DNA from: Apiospora phragmitis
Lineage: Eukaryota > Ascomycota > Sordariomycetes > Amphisphaeriales > Apiosporaceae
Length of the DNA stretch: 64,000 bases
Reading direction: 5' to 3'
NCBI GenBank assembly: GCA_038363925.1
Contig: JAQQWL010000007.1
Coordinates: 806,001 to 870,000 of the forward strand
The notes beneath the pieces are model-generated. The model made no database searches and had not been told where the DNA came from. It saw only the letters and a program-made list of their open reading frames with translations. Position numbers and translations under genes: made by a program. Below, piece by piece: positions 35,842-47,849 of this stretch. Each line of letters opens with the position of its first letter. Within the stretch, counting starts at the first letter, position 1.

Positions 35842-37901
35842 TCAGCCACCACCACCACTACCACCACCAATCAAGGCCCGCTTCCCCGCCCCTCCCTCAG
35901 CGCCGCCAACGTACGTGCTCCCATCCGCCGCCGCGCCCCTGCCCCCAAAGACGCTGCCCGGGCCGAAGGTGGGCGTGCCGCCCAGCGACCCGAAGACGTC
36001 GCCGACGTAGTTGGCGGGCGGAATGCCGGGCCCGTAGACGCCGTCCCAGTCCGACAGGATGCCGGCGACGATGCGGCTGCCCGCGTTCCAGGTGTTGTTA
36101 AGGGCGAGCTGGTAGCCGTTCTGGCCGAGCAGGCGCAGATGCTCGAAGGGGGTCATGGAGGGCGGGGGGCGGTCGAAGTTGGAGCCTGTAGACCAAGTAA
36201 CGAGACGAGTTAGTAAAGTAACTAGGTTGGTTAACATGTCATGCACACGCGCACGGATGGACAGACAGACACAAGGGGAAGGGGAACGGGATGAATGATG
36301 AGTGGTCGTGATTAGAGTTAAGCAATAGGCAAGGGAAAAGGTCCGTTGAGTCCTCACTCCGGAGTGTGAAGATAGGATGCATCTTGCCGGATGCCGGTAT
36401 TTGGAAGCAGGCAAAAATAAGGAAACGCCAAACTGCAAGAGAAGGAGGGGTAGAGAGAGGTAGATGCGGCCTTGAGAACTCGAAGGAGGGGACGCCGGGA
36501 TAAGGTTAGACTTCTCCTCTCCGCAGGTTTGGCAGAAAGTGGTTTGGAGAATATGAGGCCAAGAAAAGAGGGGTGTGGTGTGGTGGGGACCATTGGGAAA
36601 GGACGAAGACAAGTCGACTTTCGTTTCGTTTTGTTTCCTAAAAACAAAGTTTGCCGAACATGCTCATGTCCAACGCATGATCAAATCACATCCCAGCGAC
36701 CAAGAAAAGAAGGGGTAGGATGAACAAAACGAAACGCAACTGAAAGAAAAACCACACCCGGGTGAAACGCACCTGCCCGCATGACAATGGCCCGCCCAAA
36801 GTCGGCCCGCCGCGCCAGGTGCGCCCGCAGCAGCACCTGCAGCACCGCGCTGTCCTCCTGCGCCGTCATGCAGTACGTGACGGCCGCCTGGCCGGTCCAG
36901 GCCTGCGTCGTGTTCTCGAAGGCCTCGCTCAGCAGCGGGCCCGAGTAGTAGTTGTCGCTCGTGACCGAGTCGCACCGCAACACCGACGGCGGCGCCGTCG
37001 CGGCCGCGTAGACGTTGGCGTGGTGGGTCCCTTGGGGGCCGGTGGCGAGTTCGTACTTGGCGCGGTAGGAGGCCGCGTTGTCGTCGTCGGCGAGGCCCAC
37101 GTAGTCGCTGCCACCGCCGCTGCCGCTGCCGGAGCCGCTCCCACCGCGCGCCAGGCTGAACGCGGCGTCCCGCAGCGCCTCGTTGACCTCCATGACCTCA
37201 GTCCCGTAGAAGCTAGTCGGCGGCCTCCCCGGCGCATCGGTCCCGTACGCCAAATAACCCGTCGAGAAGTTCTCCGGCATGTCGCGCGCGTCGAGCTCGT
37301 ACTGCAGCGCAGCCTGGACGGCGAAGCGGGCGAGCGCGACGCTGCCGAGCGTGCCGAGCTTCGGGTTGACGCCGGCGATGCCGCTCACCAGAAAATAGGT
37401 GCGCCCGTAGTCGAAGACGGCCTGCGCGTCCGCGCCGAGCACCAGAGCCGCCATGGACGCGGCCGCGTTGATCTCGGCCTCGCCTAGCGTCGCCTGGCAC
37501 ACGGCGCCCGAGGCTGTGCAGTGCACGTGCGGGTGCAGCGGGTGCAGGCCGCCGAGGGTGATGTTCTTTTCCAGGAGGCTGCCTTTGCCCAGGACCGGGA
37601 GGCTGTCGTGCCAGATTTTGCTTTCGTCGTAGAACTGCGGGCACGGAAAATATGTTTTTGTATGGTCAGTTGTTGTGTTTGCGACCAGTAGGAGTCTGGA
37701 TGTCCTTTCCCTCTCCTGCTCGTTCATGTATCCGGTTTAGCTTACCATGTTGATGATCATGACCTTGGGCGCAATCTTTCCGTAAGCCTGACGAGGGTGT
37801 GCCTGGTCGTCGGGAGAGCTTTCGTGTCGGGGGATGGCGACTGCCGACGAGACATGGCTCAGGCACAGCACAATCGCTACAAGGGATAGCCGCAATCTCA
37901 T
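35842..37901 (-). CDS. Purine nucleoside permease (NUP) family protein, secreted
   Basis: Three exons (37,901-37,746, 37,634-36,773 and 36,185-35,842) give about 453 residues. The N-terminus MRLRLSLVAIVLCLSHVSSAVA is a clear signal peptide. Family features follow: KIAPKVMIINMFYDESKIWH, then GVNPKLGTLGSVALARFAVQ, SDNYYSGPLLSEAFENTTQAW and MRAGSNFDRPPPSM across the last splice, ending in NYVGDVFGSLGGTPTFGPGS. The family is named for a Candida purine nucleoside permease, but a signal peptide and no membrane helices suggest a secreted or periplasm-like nucleoside-handling protein. The second intron is ~590 bp, far longer than others here. A Gly/Ser linker (GSGSGSGSGGGS) and a glycine-rich tail look like species-specific additions. 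Confidence 0.85.
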
Positions 37902-40706
37902 GGTGTTGCGGTGGCAGCGACAGTAGTAGCAAAGCGCAGAAGAGCCAGCTAGCTCAGCTTGCGGGGAGCGAGAGTTCGAGGGCGATTATGGCGGTTCGAA
38001 GTAGAAGCAGATGGCATTGGTGAGCGTTTCTTGGAGATATCGGGGCATTGGCACCGAGGAAGAGGACCCCAGGGGTTCTATAGTTTCTTGTATGGGAAAG
38101 GTGCAAACGCTCACGATTAATATCTTATGAGAGTGAATACATCTCAGATTTTGACGTCGCACCACAGCACATATCTCAGTTGGGCCCCCCATATATTCAT
38201 CTGGCAAATCTGCTTTTGGGATGCTGCAGGTCCGCAATGGCCTGGATGGGAGCACAACAGCAGTAGCATGATTTATCTGGCATCGCAAACAGGCCCTGAA
38301 AACGGTCTTGCGTGACTGACGGACCGATCTTGCGTGCCTGGGCACACGAAAAGAATGCGCATGCCAGACATGCAGTAGCGAATTCTCCTTGGATTCATCA
38401 ATTGGTGACTGGGAATCAGCAGTAGTGTAATATGGTGTCCGGGTTGATCCTGTCTGTCTTGACGGTGTGGTTCGCATTTCTCTGTCCGGGGTGAATCCAA
38501 CTGGGCGCACGTAATTAGTCCTTCGTTTTGAAGCGTTTGATTGCTTGATAATCCAGCTCGAGGTTGTTGTGGGCAGAGATCTTCATCTGATGCGGTATTG
38601 CAAACTGGGGGGAGACTCGGGCAGATCGCGCAACTCGGAGATCTGTTTGTCATGCAGTCAAGAGCGTGGTAGTGAAGAAGGCCCCGATGACGCACAGGAA
38701 TGAGACCCCAGCATTCTCTGATGCAGTGTCCGGCTGGTAGAGACGTGGTTTAGATGAATTTTCCTCGTGTCGGACAGGACAGGATGCACTGCAGCCTGCC
38801 AGCGGGGTTTTGGGGGAAGAGACGTTGGACTCCATGGGCCGGAACCCCCGGTGGTATGATCACATGACAGCATTACGGCGAATGGCATCCCAACGAGCAG
38901 CTGGCTCAAGAGACCTCCACATTTGAGTCCAAAGAGAGGCGAAGATCTGCAGCTCGATATGCAGTAGGCCCCAGCGCAAACACGAGCCAAGCAGCATGAT
39001 GGATTGGCCGTGATGGACTCGAGCTGAAAAGCGCCGGCACCGTGAACTGTGCATGGCCCCGAGACACCAGCAAACCGCTAATTGAATCGGAATCGGAATT
39101 GCTGCGTCTTTCGTTCTCGGGCGTTAGTGGCTGACCTACGCGAGAGTCTCCTGGATTTGGCTAGTTGCGTAATACAAGCACGTCGTGGCTGGTAATGGCC
39201 CGTTCCGGGCGAAATACCTCGACATGGACTCTCCTTGGCTCCAAGATGAAAGAAAGACAAGATCTCAACAGTCGATGCATGTCTCTCTTTTGTCGTTTAG
39301 ATAGACCCTTCCAGAACAATATGGAGAGCCGAGGACTGTCAGGGGTAGTTGGATTTCGATATTGCGAATGGTTAGATCATATTTTTGATAGCTCCCTTTT
39401 TTCGTAACACAAAAACCAGAGCAAACGGCCCAAAACTCGTATTTCTCATTGGTTCTGGAGTGCGGTGCTTCCCGCAATATCAATACGTCAGTAATGAATG
39501 AGCAGGTAGTTGACGTTATTACCTTGCCGGATGTTGCAATGGCGGTACCGCAATTTCCAATCGGTAACATCGTCGTATTGCGACGTCGAGGTTACATCAA
39601 TCTCTAAAAGCCATATACGACTCACACGAGGAACTTAGCAAAGACACACGTATTCCATAGTTTTCGTTTCATCCAGTGAGCTGCTAATGCTCGAGTTAGC
39701 AAAGTAGCATTTGGTGGAGAACAGCATGAGAGCGAGCCAGGTAGAGATTACGTCAGCTCAGTTAAGCGAGAAGTACATTTGTATTAGTATATCAGCATGA
39801 AAAGGAGCTTCTACTTCTGTACGAAGGCTAAGTCTGGCCATGCCAGTCCGGCTTGATTCAGAACTACTGAATTGCATAATCCATATATTTCATGGAACGG
39901 TTATTGCTGGTGTTAATGTACAGGATCAGCCATAAAGAAGTCTGCCTCGCCCCCTTTTTGCCGTCTCAGTAGCCCGAGACCCTTGAGTCGTAACCCGCCG
40001 TAGAATTCGTGGCACATAATATACAATGCATATATGGGATATTTTTAGACATGCCAATAGGCTCTTACTCGTGGCATTCCGGATGCAACCCTCGTTTAAA
40101 CTCGCCGACTGCCCAGATCGCTGGGCATTCCCGCTATTTCCTCTCCAAGGCGATCCGCCCGCGACCTTGAGAATGGTCAGACATGATCACTCCGCTTGAT
40201 CTGCCAAGCGGGCTCGGTTACGCTCGCGAATTGGTTACCCTCACTTGTTTTAAATGTAACCCGTTGATAAGCACCAGAAGCAACTTCCACTTTAGCCTGA
40301 AGTGTGGGATACCACAGTCCCGTTCGAGATGCATGACGTCCGCTGTATTCCTTCTCTTTACCCAAATGAACTGCAGAGAACGATCGCGAAGCTGAAAGTT
40401 CCTAATTCACAAGTGGGCTGGCTTTGAGAGCCCCTTTGAGCAAATTACAAACAATTCTTTCGTTGCTGCCGGATAATGTGCTGCAGCTGTAGCTCTCGGT
40501 ACCATATAATCCCCAAGGATGGCACTGTCGATGCCATCGGTACCAAGCGAACCCAAGGCTCAACCAGACTCACGGTGCAAGATATAAATAGGTATCCTAA
40601 ATCCCGCTTCTGATCTTAAACCGTGAGTTAATATAAGCTTGAAAGGAGAAGAGAACACCACCTCGACACACAATCAGTCACACGTCTCCAACGTCAGCAC
40701 AACAAA
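37902..40706. other. 2.8-kb gene-poor intergenic region
   Basis: Composition is ordinary and no frame has a recognisable product. A TATA-like box (GATATAAATA, 40,581-40,590) lies ~120 bp upstream of the next gene and is a plausible promoter element for it. Otherwise nothing identified. Confidence 0.5.
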
Positions 40707-41061
40707 ATGAGATTCATTCCCGTTATTCTCCTGAGTTGTACTTCGGCTTACGCTGCAAGCCTCTCGAGCCTCGTCGAGAGGGACATCAATGTCTGCGGCT
40801 GGCACCTGGAGGGAGATGACTGCCTTTGCATGAACTCCCAAAACGGCGCTCTCTTGCAGGTTCAGACAAATATATGCTGCAACAACATGGGATTACAGAC
40901 GAAGAACGCGGTAAGGAAACGATCCACACTTTGATCTGTCGAGACACAAAAACTAATAGTGTATATAATAGATCTGCAGCGTCGCCCACGACAACAGGGA
41001 CACCTTCAAGCAATGCTGCAAGTGGCTGAACCAGGAGTCTGTCATCGGCCACTGTAGATGA
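40707..41061 (+). CDS. Small secreted cysteine-rich protein
   Basis: Two exons (40,707-40,910 and 40,972-41,061; intron GTAAGG..AATAG, phase 0) give 97 residues. The first ~17 residues (MRFIPVILLSCTSAYAA) form a signal peptide. The mature part holds nine cysteines (30, 39, 41, 57, 58, 70, 83, 84, 96), including two CC pairs and a final cysteine one residue from the C-terminus. That spacing is reminiscent of small secreted fungal proteins such as effectors or hydrophobin-like proteins, but it does not fit the eight-cysteine hydrophobin pattern. A TATA-like sequence lies at 40,581. Function unknown. It should be extracellular and disulfide-stabilised; the odd ninth cysteine might be free or pair intermolecularly. 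Confidence 0.75.
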
Positions 41062-41557
41062 GTGCTGGCGCCTTCTCCGTAATGGAAGTTGGACCAGACT
41101 ATTGTTGGAATATTAGAACAGGAGCATAAACTATGATAGGCTGAGAAAAACTAATTCATTTCAAACCACTGCATACTAGAGAGCTTGCAGAATTGTTGCA
41201 TGAACTTATGGAGATTGAATTTGTGAGGAACTCCTGCAATGCCCCTGATGTGTGCTGGGAGAGTTACTCGAGCCCATGACTTCGTTTTTGGCCTTCTGCT
41301 ACTGCCATAGTCCGTTGCGGCCCGTACCCCGAGCTGTTTATATACATTTATATTGTAGTCCCTTCAATACGAACTAGGGCTTTCATACCAACCTTAGTTA
41401 GGAGTGCATCGAATCGTAAAGAAATATGAGAAATTTAGACCAGACTTTGACACTACAAGGATGGTTTACAATAACGTAATTCCCTTGGCTACCTAAGTAT
41501 ATATAATTACCAAAAAAAACCTGTAGTCTGATCAAAATGCCCGGAACTTGTGACCCT
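41062..41557. other. Intergenic between convergent genes
   Basis: The 3' regions of the small secreted protein and of the oxidase; nothing else seen. Confidence 0.5.
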
Positions 41558-43148
41558 TCAAGGGAATAGCTTGAAGCCCCCCGGAACACCCTTCTGAAAC
41601 AGGCCATCGGGGTCGTACTTACGACTTGCGTCTTGCAACTTCTTCCGATTCTCCTGCCCGTACGAACCAATGGGATCTTGGAAGTCAAATGCATAGTTGA
41701 GGTACTTGTACCGGACCAGCGTACCCCTCGCGGTGGCGTCTTTGTCGATGGCTTCGATGACACTTCTGGCCGTACTGAGAACCACTTCGTCGTCGCTCTG
41801 CTTGTTCCAGTAAAGCAGTATGAGTATGGATACCAGTGGCCCATCAGCAGGCTTTAGACCAAGCACGTTCCCGCCAGCCGGCGCGGTCCGCTTCAGGAGC
41901 GACACCGGGTATGGCTGCATGGTGAAGGAGAAAACCATTCCATCGATGGATTTGACCTTTTCCAACGCTGGCTTGAAGATCTCCGTAGCGGCGTGCAAGG
42001 TCGGTGCGTCCACTTTCACGGTGGTGTTCATGTAGGCACATCTATCACGCAGGACGCGCCGAGGTTAGTTCCCGTGCAACGTGTTGGGGAATCATTTAGA
42101 CATTACCTGACACTCGTCATGGCCTGCTTTGCCTGCTCCTCTGCCGCGCTCACGAGATCGGTCATGCGCATCGAGTTGAGGGCATCGATCTGGGGCTGTG
42201 TGTTGGTGAAAGGCTCCAGGACGGCCGGCTTCTCCACCTCCTGCGTATAGTACGCCTGGCTAAGCCCCATCGCCCCGTCCACGCCGACCGCCTTGCTGAA
42301 CTGATCCGCATAGAACAGACTAATCATAACGTGCGTTTCCTCGGACACGTCGGACCTGTGCAACTCCGTTACGAGCGCGTCGATCTGACCGCCGAAGCTG
42401 TCCGGGAAGTAGAAGAGCGCGCCGCCCCAGAAGTTGCCTTGCGGGAACGCGCTCAGGTCGAACCGGGTGACGATGCCCAGGTTGTTGCCGCCGCCCCGGA
42501 GCGCGACGAACAGGTCCGCGTTCTCGTGGCGGTTGGCGTTCACGACTTCGCCCGAGGCCAAGACTACCTCGTAGTTTACGATGTTGTCGGGAGATGAAGC
42601 CTTCGCGTGTGCCGAAGAACGAGAGGCCACCTTGGATATATGGTTAGCTATTGGGTTTGTAGAGGAAAGGCAATCTTCAGGATCTGTTGTTTACCTGACG
42701 ACGCTAGCCCTCCGATACCATTGTTGCCGGAGCGAGCGCCCGTGACACCCAGACCTTTATACTGCACAGCCTTGTAGACCGCACCCCAGAGTTCGCCCGC
42801 CGGAATTCGAACTGTGCCTTGGCTCTCGTCGGGTGTTGTCCCCACCAGCCGACTCAGATCCAGCGTGACGCCGCCTTGGATATTGGCGCAGCCCGGCAGT
42901 GGTTGACAGCCAGCGTCGCGAATGGCAAACTTGACGGCACCCTCTTGGACTATTGGGCCAAGGAGTTTGACGAATTTGGAGACCTCGTCTGTGGTTTCGG
43001 GCAAGAAAATGGCGTGTGGCGAGATATCACTCTCCAGCTTGGAGGCGTAGGAGCCATTGCGCTCATCGTACGTTTGAGTAGCAGGCAAGGCAATACGATC
43101 AGCTGGGAATGATGCTTACAGAATCTCGATTGCTCGCGAAGAAGCCAT
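41558..43148 (-). CDS. FAD-linked berberine-bridge-type oxidase
   Basis: Exons are 43,148-42,695, 42,630-42,107 and 42,041-41,558. The FAD_binding_4 domain includes [35 protein letters not shown] and [24 protein letters not shown], then [15 protein letters not shown] and [15 protein letters not shown]. The usual His of the R/G-G-H flavin-attachment motif is replaced in [12 protein letters not shown], so covalent flavin binding is doubtful. The C-terminal BBE motif is [35 protein letters not shown]. Two lesions are present. Codon 11 is TAA (43,118-43,116) in an otherwise continuous frame, and one extra base in the C run at 42,589-42,591 must be skipped to read [13 protein letters not shown]. 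It is divergent from an MFS transporter 465 bp away, suggesting a shared metabolic role. Confidence 0.8.
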
Positions 43149-43613
43149 GTTTGCAACTGCCTCGGTGTATCTGTGAATGAAACTGTATATACACTTGTCC
43201 TGGAGAAGAGAAGTGGAATTCTGAAGAACGTGAAAGGATGCTGTAAGGGACATTAGGGTATTTGACATATATAGGGAAATATTTCAACCACCGACATGGA
43301 TTGAACGAGGGGTTGGCTCAACTGGTAACATAACATATCCCTTGCTTGCGGTTTGGGTAGCACTGGGGAATATGTACTTATTTATAGCCCACATTTTGGG
43401 ACCTATCAACGATCCGCCCAGCTCATGTTATACGCCGTCCTGCTGCCGCCAAGATGTTGGTACATCAACCACTCCTTCGGGCCAACAATCGCAAGCTATC
43501 AGTCGTCTGCTTTCGATCCTCAAGAACGGTCACGGTACCGCGCAAATTTCTTCTCTACAGTCTTCTTTCTTGCCCATAATCCACTCTATCGTATTACCCC
43601 CGACCTACTGATC

Positions 43614-45303
43614 ATGGTGGAAAAGGCTGATAACGCAGACAGCCCGTTGTCTGCTGGTGACATCCCACACTCCCGAAATGGCCAGCCAATGCAATTCTGG
43701 GGCACATTTGCTGCGCTGTGTCTCCTTTCCTTCATATCGGCCTTGGACGTTTCCATCATCTCCACGAGCCTTCCGGCCATCATCGCGAGCATAGACGGGG
43801 CCAACCAGTTCGTCTGGATCGCCAACTCCTTCCTCATCGCCTCGACCGTGCTGCAGCCTCTGTTTGGCCAGATCGCCAACCTATTCGGCGGCGGACCCCT
43901 CTGATCGTCTGCATCGGCTTGTTCGCTCTGGGCAGCGGCATCGGAGGGGATGCCCACAACGTCGCCATGTTGATCGCCGGGTGCACCGTCCAAGGCGTGG
44001 AGTGGGCGGCATCTACGTCCTCCTGGACATCATCTGCTGTGATCTGGTCCCTCTGTGCGAAAGGGGCAAATGGCTGGGCCTCATGTTCTCCTGGGCCGGC
44101 ATTGCGGCGACGCTGGGACCTCCCGTTGGTGGCGCTATCGCCGAAGCCAACTGGCGCTGGATCTTCTGGATCAACCTCCCAATCTGTGGTCTTGCTCTGG
44201 TACTGGTCCTGGCTTTCATGAGGGTGAAGAAAGTAGCCCACGAGGGCCAGCAGGGTATCACGAACAAGCTGAAGCAAATTGATTACCTTGGAAACTTGAT
44301 CTTTATCCCTATAATTTTTGCTGTGCTATGGGGTCTGATCTTCGGTGGCAACAGGTACCCTTGGTCGTCTTACCAGATCATTGTTCCCCTTGTGTTGGGG
44401 GTTTGCGGATGGGCCGCCTTTCATGTCCAGCAACACTTCAGCAGACCCCAGAGCGTCCCTTCGCGCCTGTTCACCAACCGCACTTCTGTCATAGCCTTTT
44501 CCCTTACCTTCACGTCTTCGGTCGTTGTTCAGTCATTGACGTACTTCCTCCCCATCTACTTCCAAGGCGTCCTGGGCACGACCGTCCTGGATTCGGGCAC
44601 CTTTTTCCTTCCGTACGCTATCGGTTCGCTCTTCTCCGCCGTGGCCGTTGGCGCGCTTCTCGGCAAACTCGGCTCTTACCGAATTCTCCACGCAGGGACC
44701 TTTGCTATCTCGGCCGTTGCGTTCGGTCTCCTGACTTTGCTGTCCAATAGCACATCCAAGGTCGCCCGGGCCTTCTTCCAAGTCATTGCCGCAGCCGGTA
44801 CTGGTGGCACCATGTCGATTATGCTCCCAGCTATCATGGCCGGCCTGCCCGAGTCCGATGTCGCGTCTTCGTCGACCGTCTACAGTTTTGTCCGGAACTT
44901 CGGTTACCTTTGGGGCCTCACGGTTTCCGGTATCATTTTCAACGCTGTAATCGACCGGAATCTATCTGCTGTATCTGATACCAAAATCCAAACCGAGCTC
45001 ATCGGAGGTGGGGCTTACGCATTCGCGAGCCAAATTCATAGACTCCGAGACGTTCTCGATTTCGCCGACTGGTTTGAAATCACCCAAGTTTTCAGGCAGG
45101 GTTTGAAAGCTATATGGTGGTTTTGTCTTGGTATTTGTCTACTTAGTCTCGCGGCTGTGCCTGGCGAGAAGTCTTTGAAGCTTCGTCAGGAGTTGAACAC
45201 AGAGTACGGCTTAGACAATGGGGAGGGTGTCCAACGTCCGAACGCCACGGACCAGTCGGAGGCGATCCGAGAAGAACCTGTCATGGGTAGCCATGAAGCT
45301 TAG
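43614..45303 (+). CDS. MFS drug/metabolite transporter (14-helix DHA2 type)
   Basis: The ATG at 43,614 opens a frame encoding MVEKADNADSPLSAG and then helix 1 with FWGTFAALCLLSFISALDVSI, typical of DHA2 exporters. Motif C-like and later helices continue to the stop at 45,303 (GGAIAEANWRWIFWINLPI, YFLPIYFQGVLG, FFQVIAAAGTGGTMSI). Roughly 545 residues are expected. Two one-base deletions are needed to explain the frame: near 43,886-43,893 (a C missing in GGCGGCGG, restoring LFGRRTPLIV) and near 44,000 (a G missing, restoring QGVGVGGIYVLLD). It is divergent from a flavin oxidase and may export its product or confer drug tolerance. Plasma membrane location is inferred from the family. Confidence 0.85.
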
Positions 45304-46190
45304 ATTCAACGTAAAGCTTGAAGGCACATAATAGAGCACATCTTAAGTCAATAGCGTTAAGTGGTGGATCATTCAGTACTAGAGCAGTGTCATTCCTTTA
45401 TTTCCCATATTTTACATTCCTAGCTACGGGGCAGCAGATTTGAATCAACCGCCTTGTTTAATACCTCAAGAAACATGCCTACTACGAGACGATATTGGTT
45501 TTAATTAGTTCTCATAGTTGCTGGCAACCCGCTTCCTCGCACATCCCAGATATAGGTGTTGTATATGTGCCTGTTGGTCACTCACTACCTAAGATATGGA
45601 TGAAAGCATCTTACAAGCATGAATACCATCTTCATGATTTATCATGCGATCTTGGCGCCCATGCACGCTTTCTTGAATTCGTCTCTTGTGTGGTGGGTTG
45701 CCCCATATCAACTTAATGTCAGAGAAAGGTAAGGCTGGAATAGGGGCCTCGGATGTTTTCTCTGCCCGTCTGACGTAAGCCATAGCTGCTAACTGCAGCA
45801 TGGAGATTCGGGATCTGCGAGTAGTGCCTTGATTAGTATGTGTAATGGAGGGACGGATGCCTGATACAGGGATACTCACTCTACCAACTGCTGCCGCTGT
45901 CCGATGCCGACACCCTGGACGTTGACGCCAGTCCGTCTGTTGGTTCAATTTCCCAAGGCGAAAGTAACGCTACATCAATACCTTCCTTGGCCTGCTTGGC
46001 CAACCGGTCACATAAGAATCTTACAATCTGTAATTGCATGTGGTCAATATGCAGTGTGGTCTTCACATGGCCAATACATGCATTCAAGTCTTATTTTGTC
46101 GGTTCCCCAAGGTGGACAGTCACCACGAAGGCCTCATTCGAGTCATTTTAGAGGCACCATAGACACACCAAGTAACCATGGACATTGGTC
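45304..46190. other. Intergenic, no gene seen
   Basis: Short open frames only, none with family resemblance. Confidence 0.45.
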
Positions 46191-46194
46191 CATA

Positions 46195-47765
46195 CTAGTG
46201 TTTCTTTTTTTCTTTCTAGGTATATTGCCATACTACTCTATATCTTGGCCTGTACGTCAAGACAGGGCACAACGTCCTGGAAGTCCCAGCACATAATGGG
46301 GAACACCGGTAATGGGTTGAGGGGATTTCGGGACATTACACAAAAGTCGCTTTTCGGAACGGGAGAATGGGTCTGAGAAGGCTACAAAAGGGTGACTGAC
46401 CCTTTTCATCGAATCCCCTACGCATCTATGCCTACTGACGTGTGGACCCTGCTATATTAGTTTTCGAAACCCAACATGTTCTTTGCAGTCAGGACGATCG
46501 ATCGTGGAAACCTACCCGTCGTACATCCTTGATAGGTTAGGAGCATATACAACCTGCCAACGAGAGTATCCAGACGAAATGGACTGTATGGGATACGGAA
46601 GTCGATGGCAAGCCGTTCCACATGGATGTGATACGGAACCAGATCACCCGAAACTTGGAAAAGCCCACGGTATCCATTGCTAGAGAGCTCGGGAGGTCGT
46701 TTTGGGCGTGAGTAGGGGACCTCGGAAAGTGAATGGAAGTTGATCAAGCCCTAGCCTTCCGCCCTGACGATCGTGGCTGGGGCTGCCAATGCCGCACTTT
46801 GGGGTGTAAGTTTTCATCTGGACGATACTAAACGCAGAAACAAACTGCAACAACAAGAACAACAACAACAACAACCACTGGCCTTTCGAGCAGGCCGAAA
46901 TGAAGATCTTCTCCGATCCTTGGGTTATCATGCTACGTGTATGTTTGCAAGGTTTTCCGTCATCAGCTCCACGCCCCGGCCCCTGAGATGGATCTCCGGC
47001 TACTTGATCGGGTGGGCCAGCTACCTTCTCTTTCTGAGAGTCCGTGGATTTTGCATGCCTGTGGTAAAGGATAGAATGCAGGAGAACGAGCTTTGGAGGA
47101 CAGATCCTCACAATACGTGGAGACCGCCTGTAAGTGTCGGCTCCTTGGTACTTGTAGGTTAGCTGACAATCTGCTCTCTAGGAAGACGGCCTCCAGTGGC
47201 TAATCGAAGAGGAGTATGCCATCAATGACTCTAAGCAGTTGGATCCAAGTCGATTGGTACATCGGCTGCTCACGTAATATCTGTGCAGCTTGGCTCTGGG
47301 GAATTTCATATCCCACCAGGCACACTTCTCGGAGTTCCAGTAAAGTCCCCTCATCTCGAAGAATTCATCTATCAACATCCTCTACATTTCAACTCTTTTG
47401 TTTCACACAGTCCAACGCTATATGCTATATCTTGGACGCAGTATCGGCACAAACTTCCACACTAACTCCCACAGGTGTTGATCCTCAGGTAAAGGGACCA
47501 ATCGTATCGCCCAAGAACAGTGCATTGATGAGGCGTTCCGCTCATTCGGGTCTGGGAAGCATACTTGTCCCGGCAGGTTCTTTGCGCTGAATGACCTCAA
47601 GATATTTAATTATTGCTCATATGCTGCTATACTATGACATTGAGCCTTTGGGGAGGACTGGGCCGAGTTCTGTACCAATGTTGTGGTTGAATGTGCCCGC
47701 TTTTTCCAAGGCATCGAGGGTACGAGTCTGCAGAAGACCCTATCCTGGAGGATGATAGAACACTT
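46195..47765 (+). pseudogene. Cytochrome P450 pseudogene
   Basis: P450 pieces occur in order on the plus strand but in changing frames. A hydrophobic anchor lies near 46,200-46,260, then EGYKRVTDPFHRIPY near 46,380, WTVWDTEVDGKPFHMDVIRNQ near 46,580-46,640, and VAGAANAALWGVSFHLDD near 46,770-46,820. After an intron comes EDGLQWLIEEEYAINDSKQLDPSRLVHRLL (~47,183-47,275), then SGEFHIPPGTLLGVPV (~47,295) and the heme-cysteine motif FGSGKHTCPGRFFA (~47,546-47,587). The I-helix (AGxDT) and K-helix (ExxR) that should lie between HRLL and the GEFHIP strand are missing, so ~130 residues are deleted. In-frame stops follow the heme motif. It lies beside the oxidase/transporter pair. Confidence 0.8.
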
Positions 47766-47849
47766 GAAGATATCGCATTATTAAGCAAGGCAATTGGTGT
47801 TACTCCTTTACAATCATGATTAGCAGCGCAATAAATCTAACCACTAACC

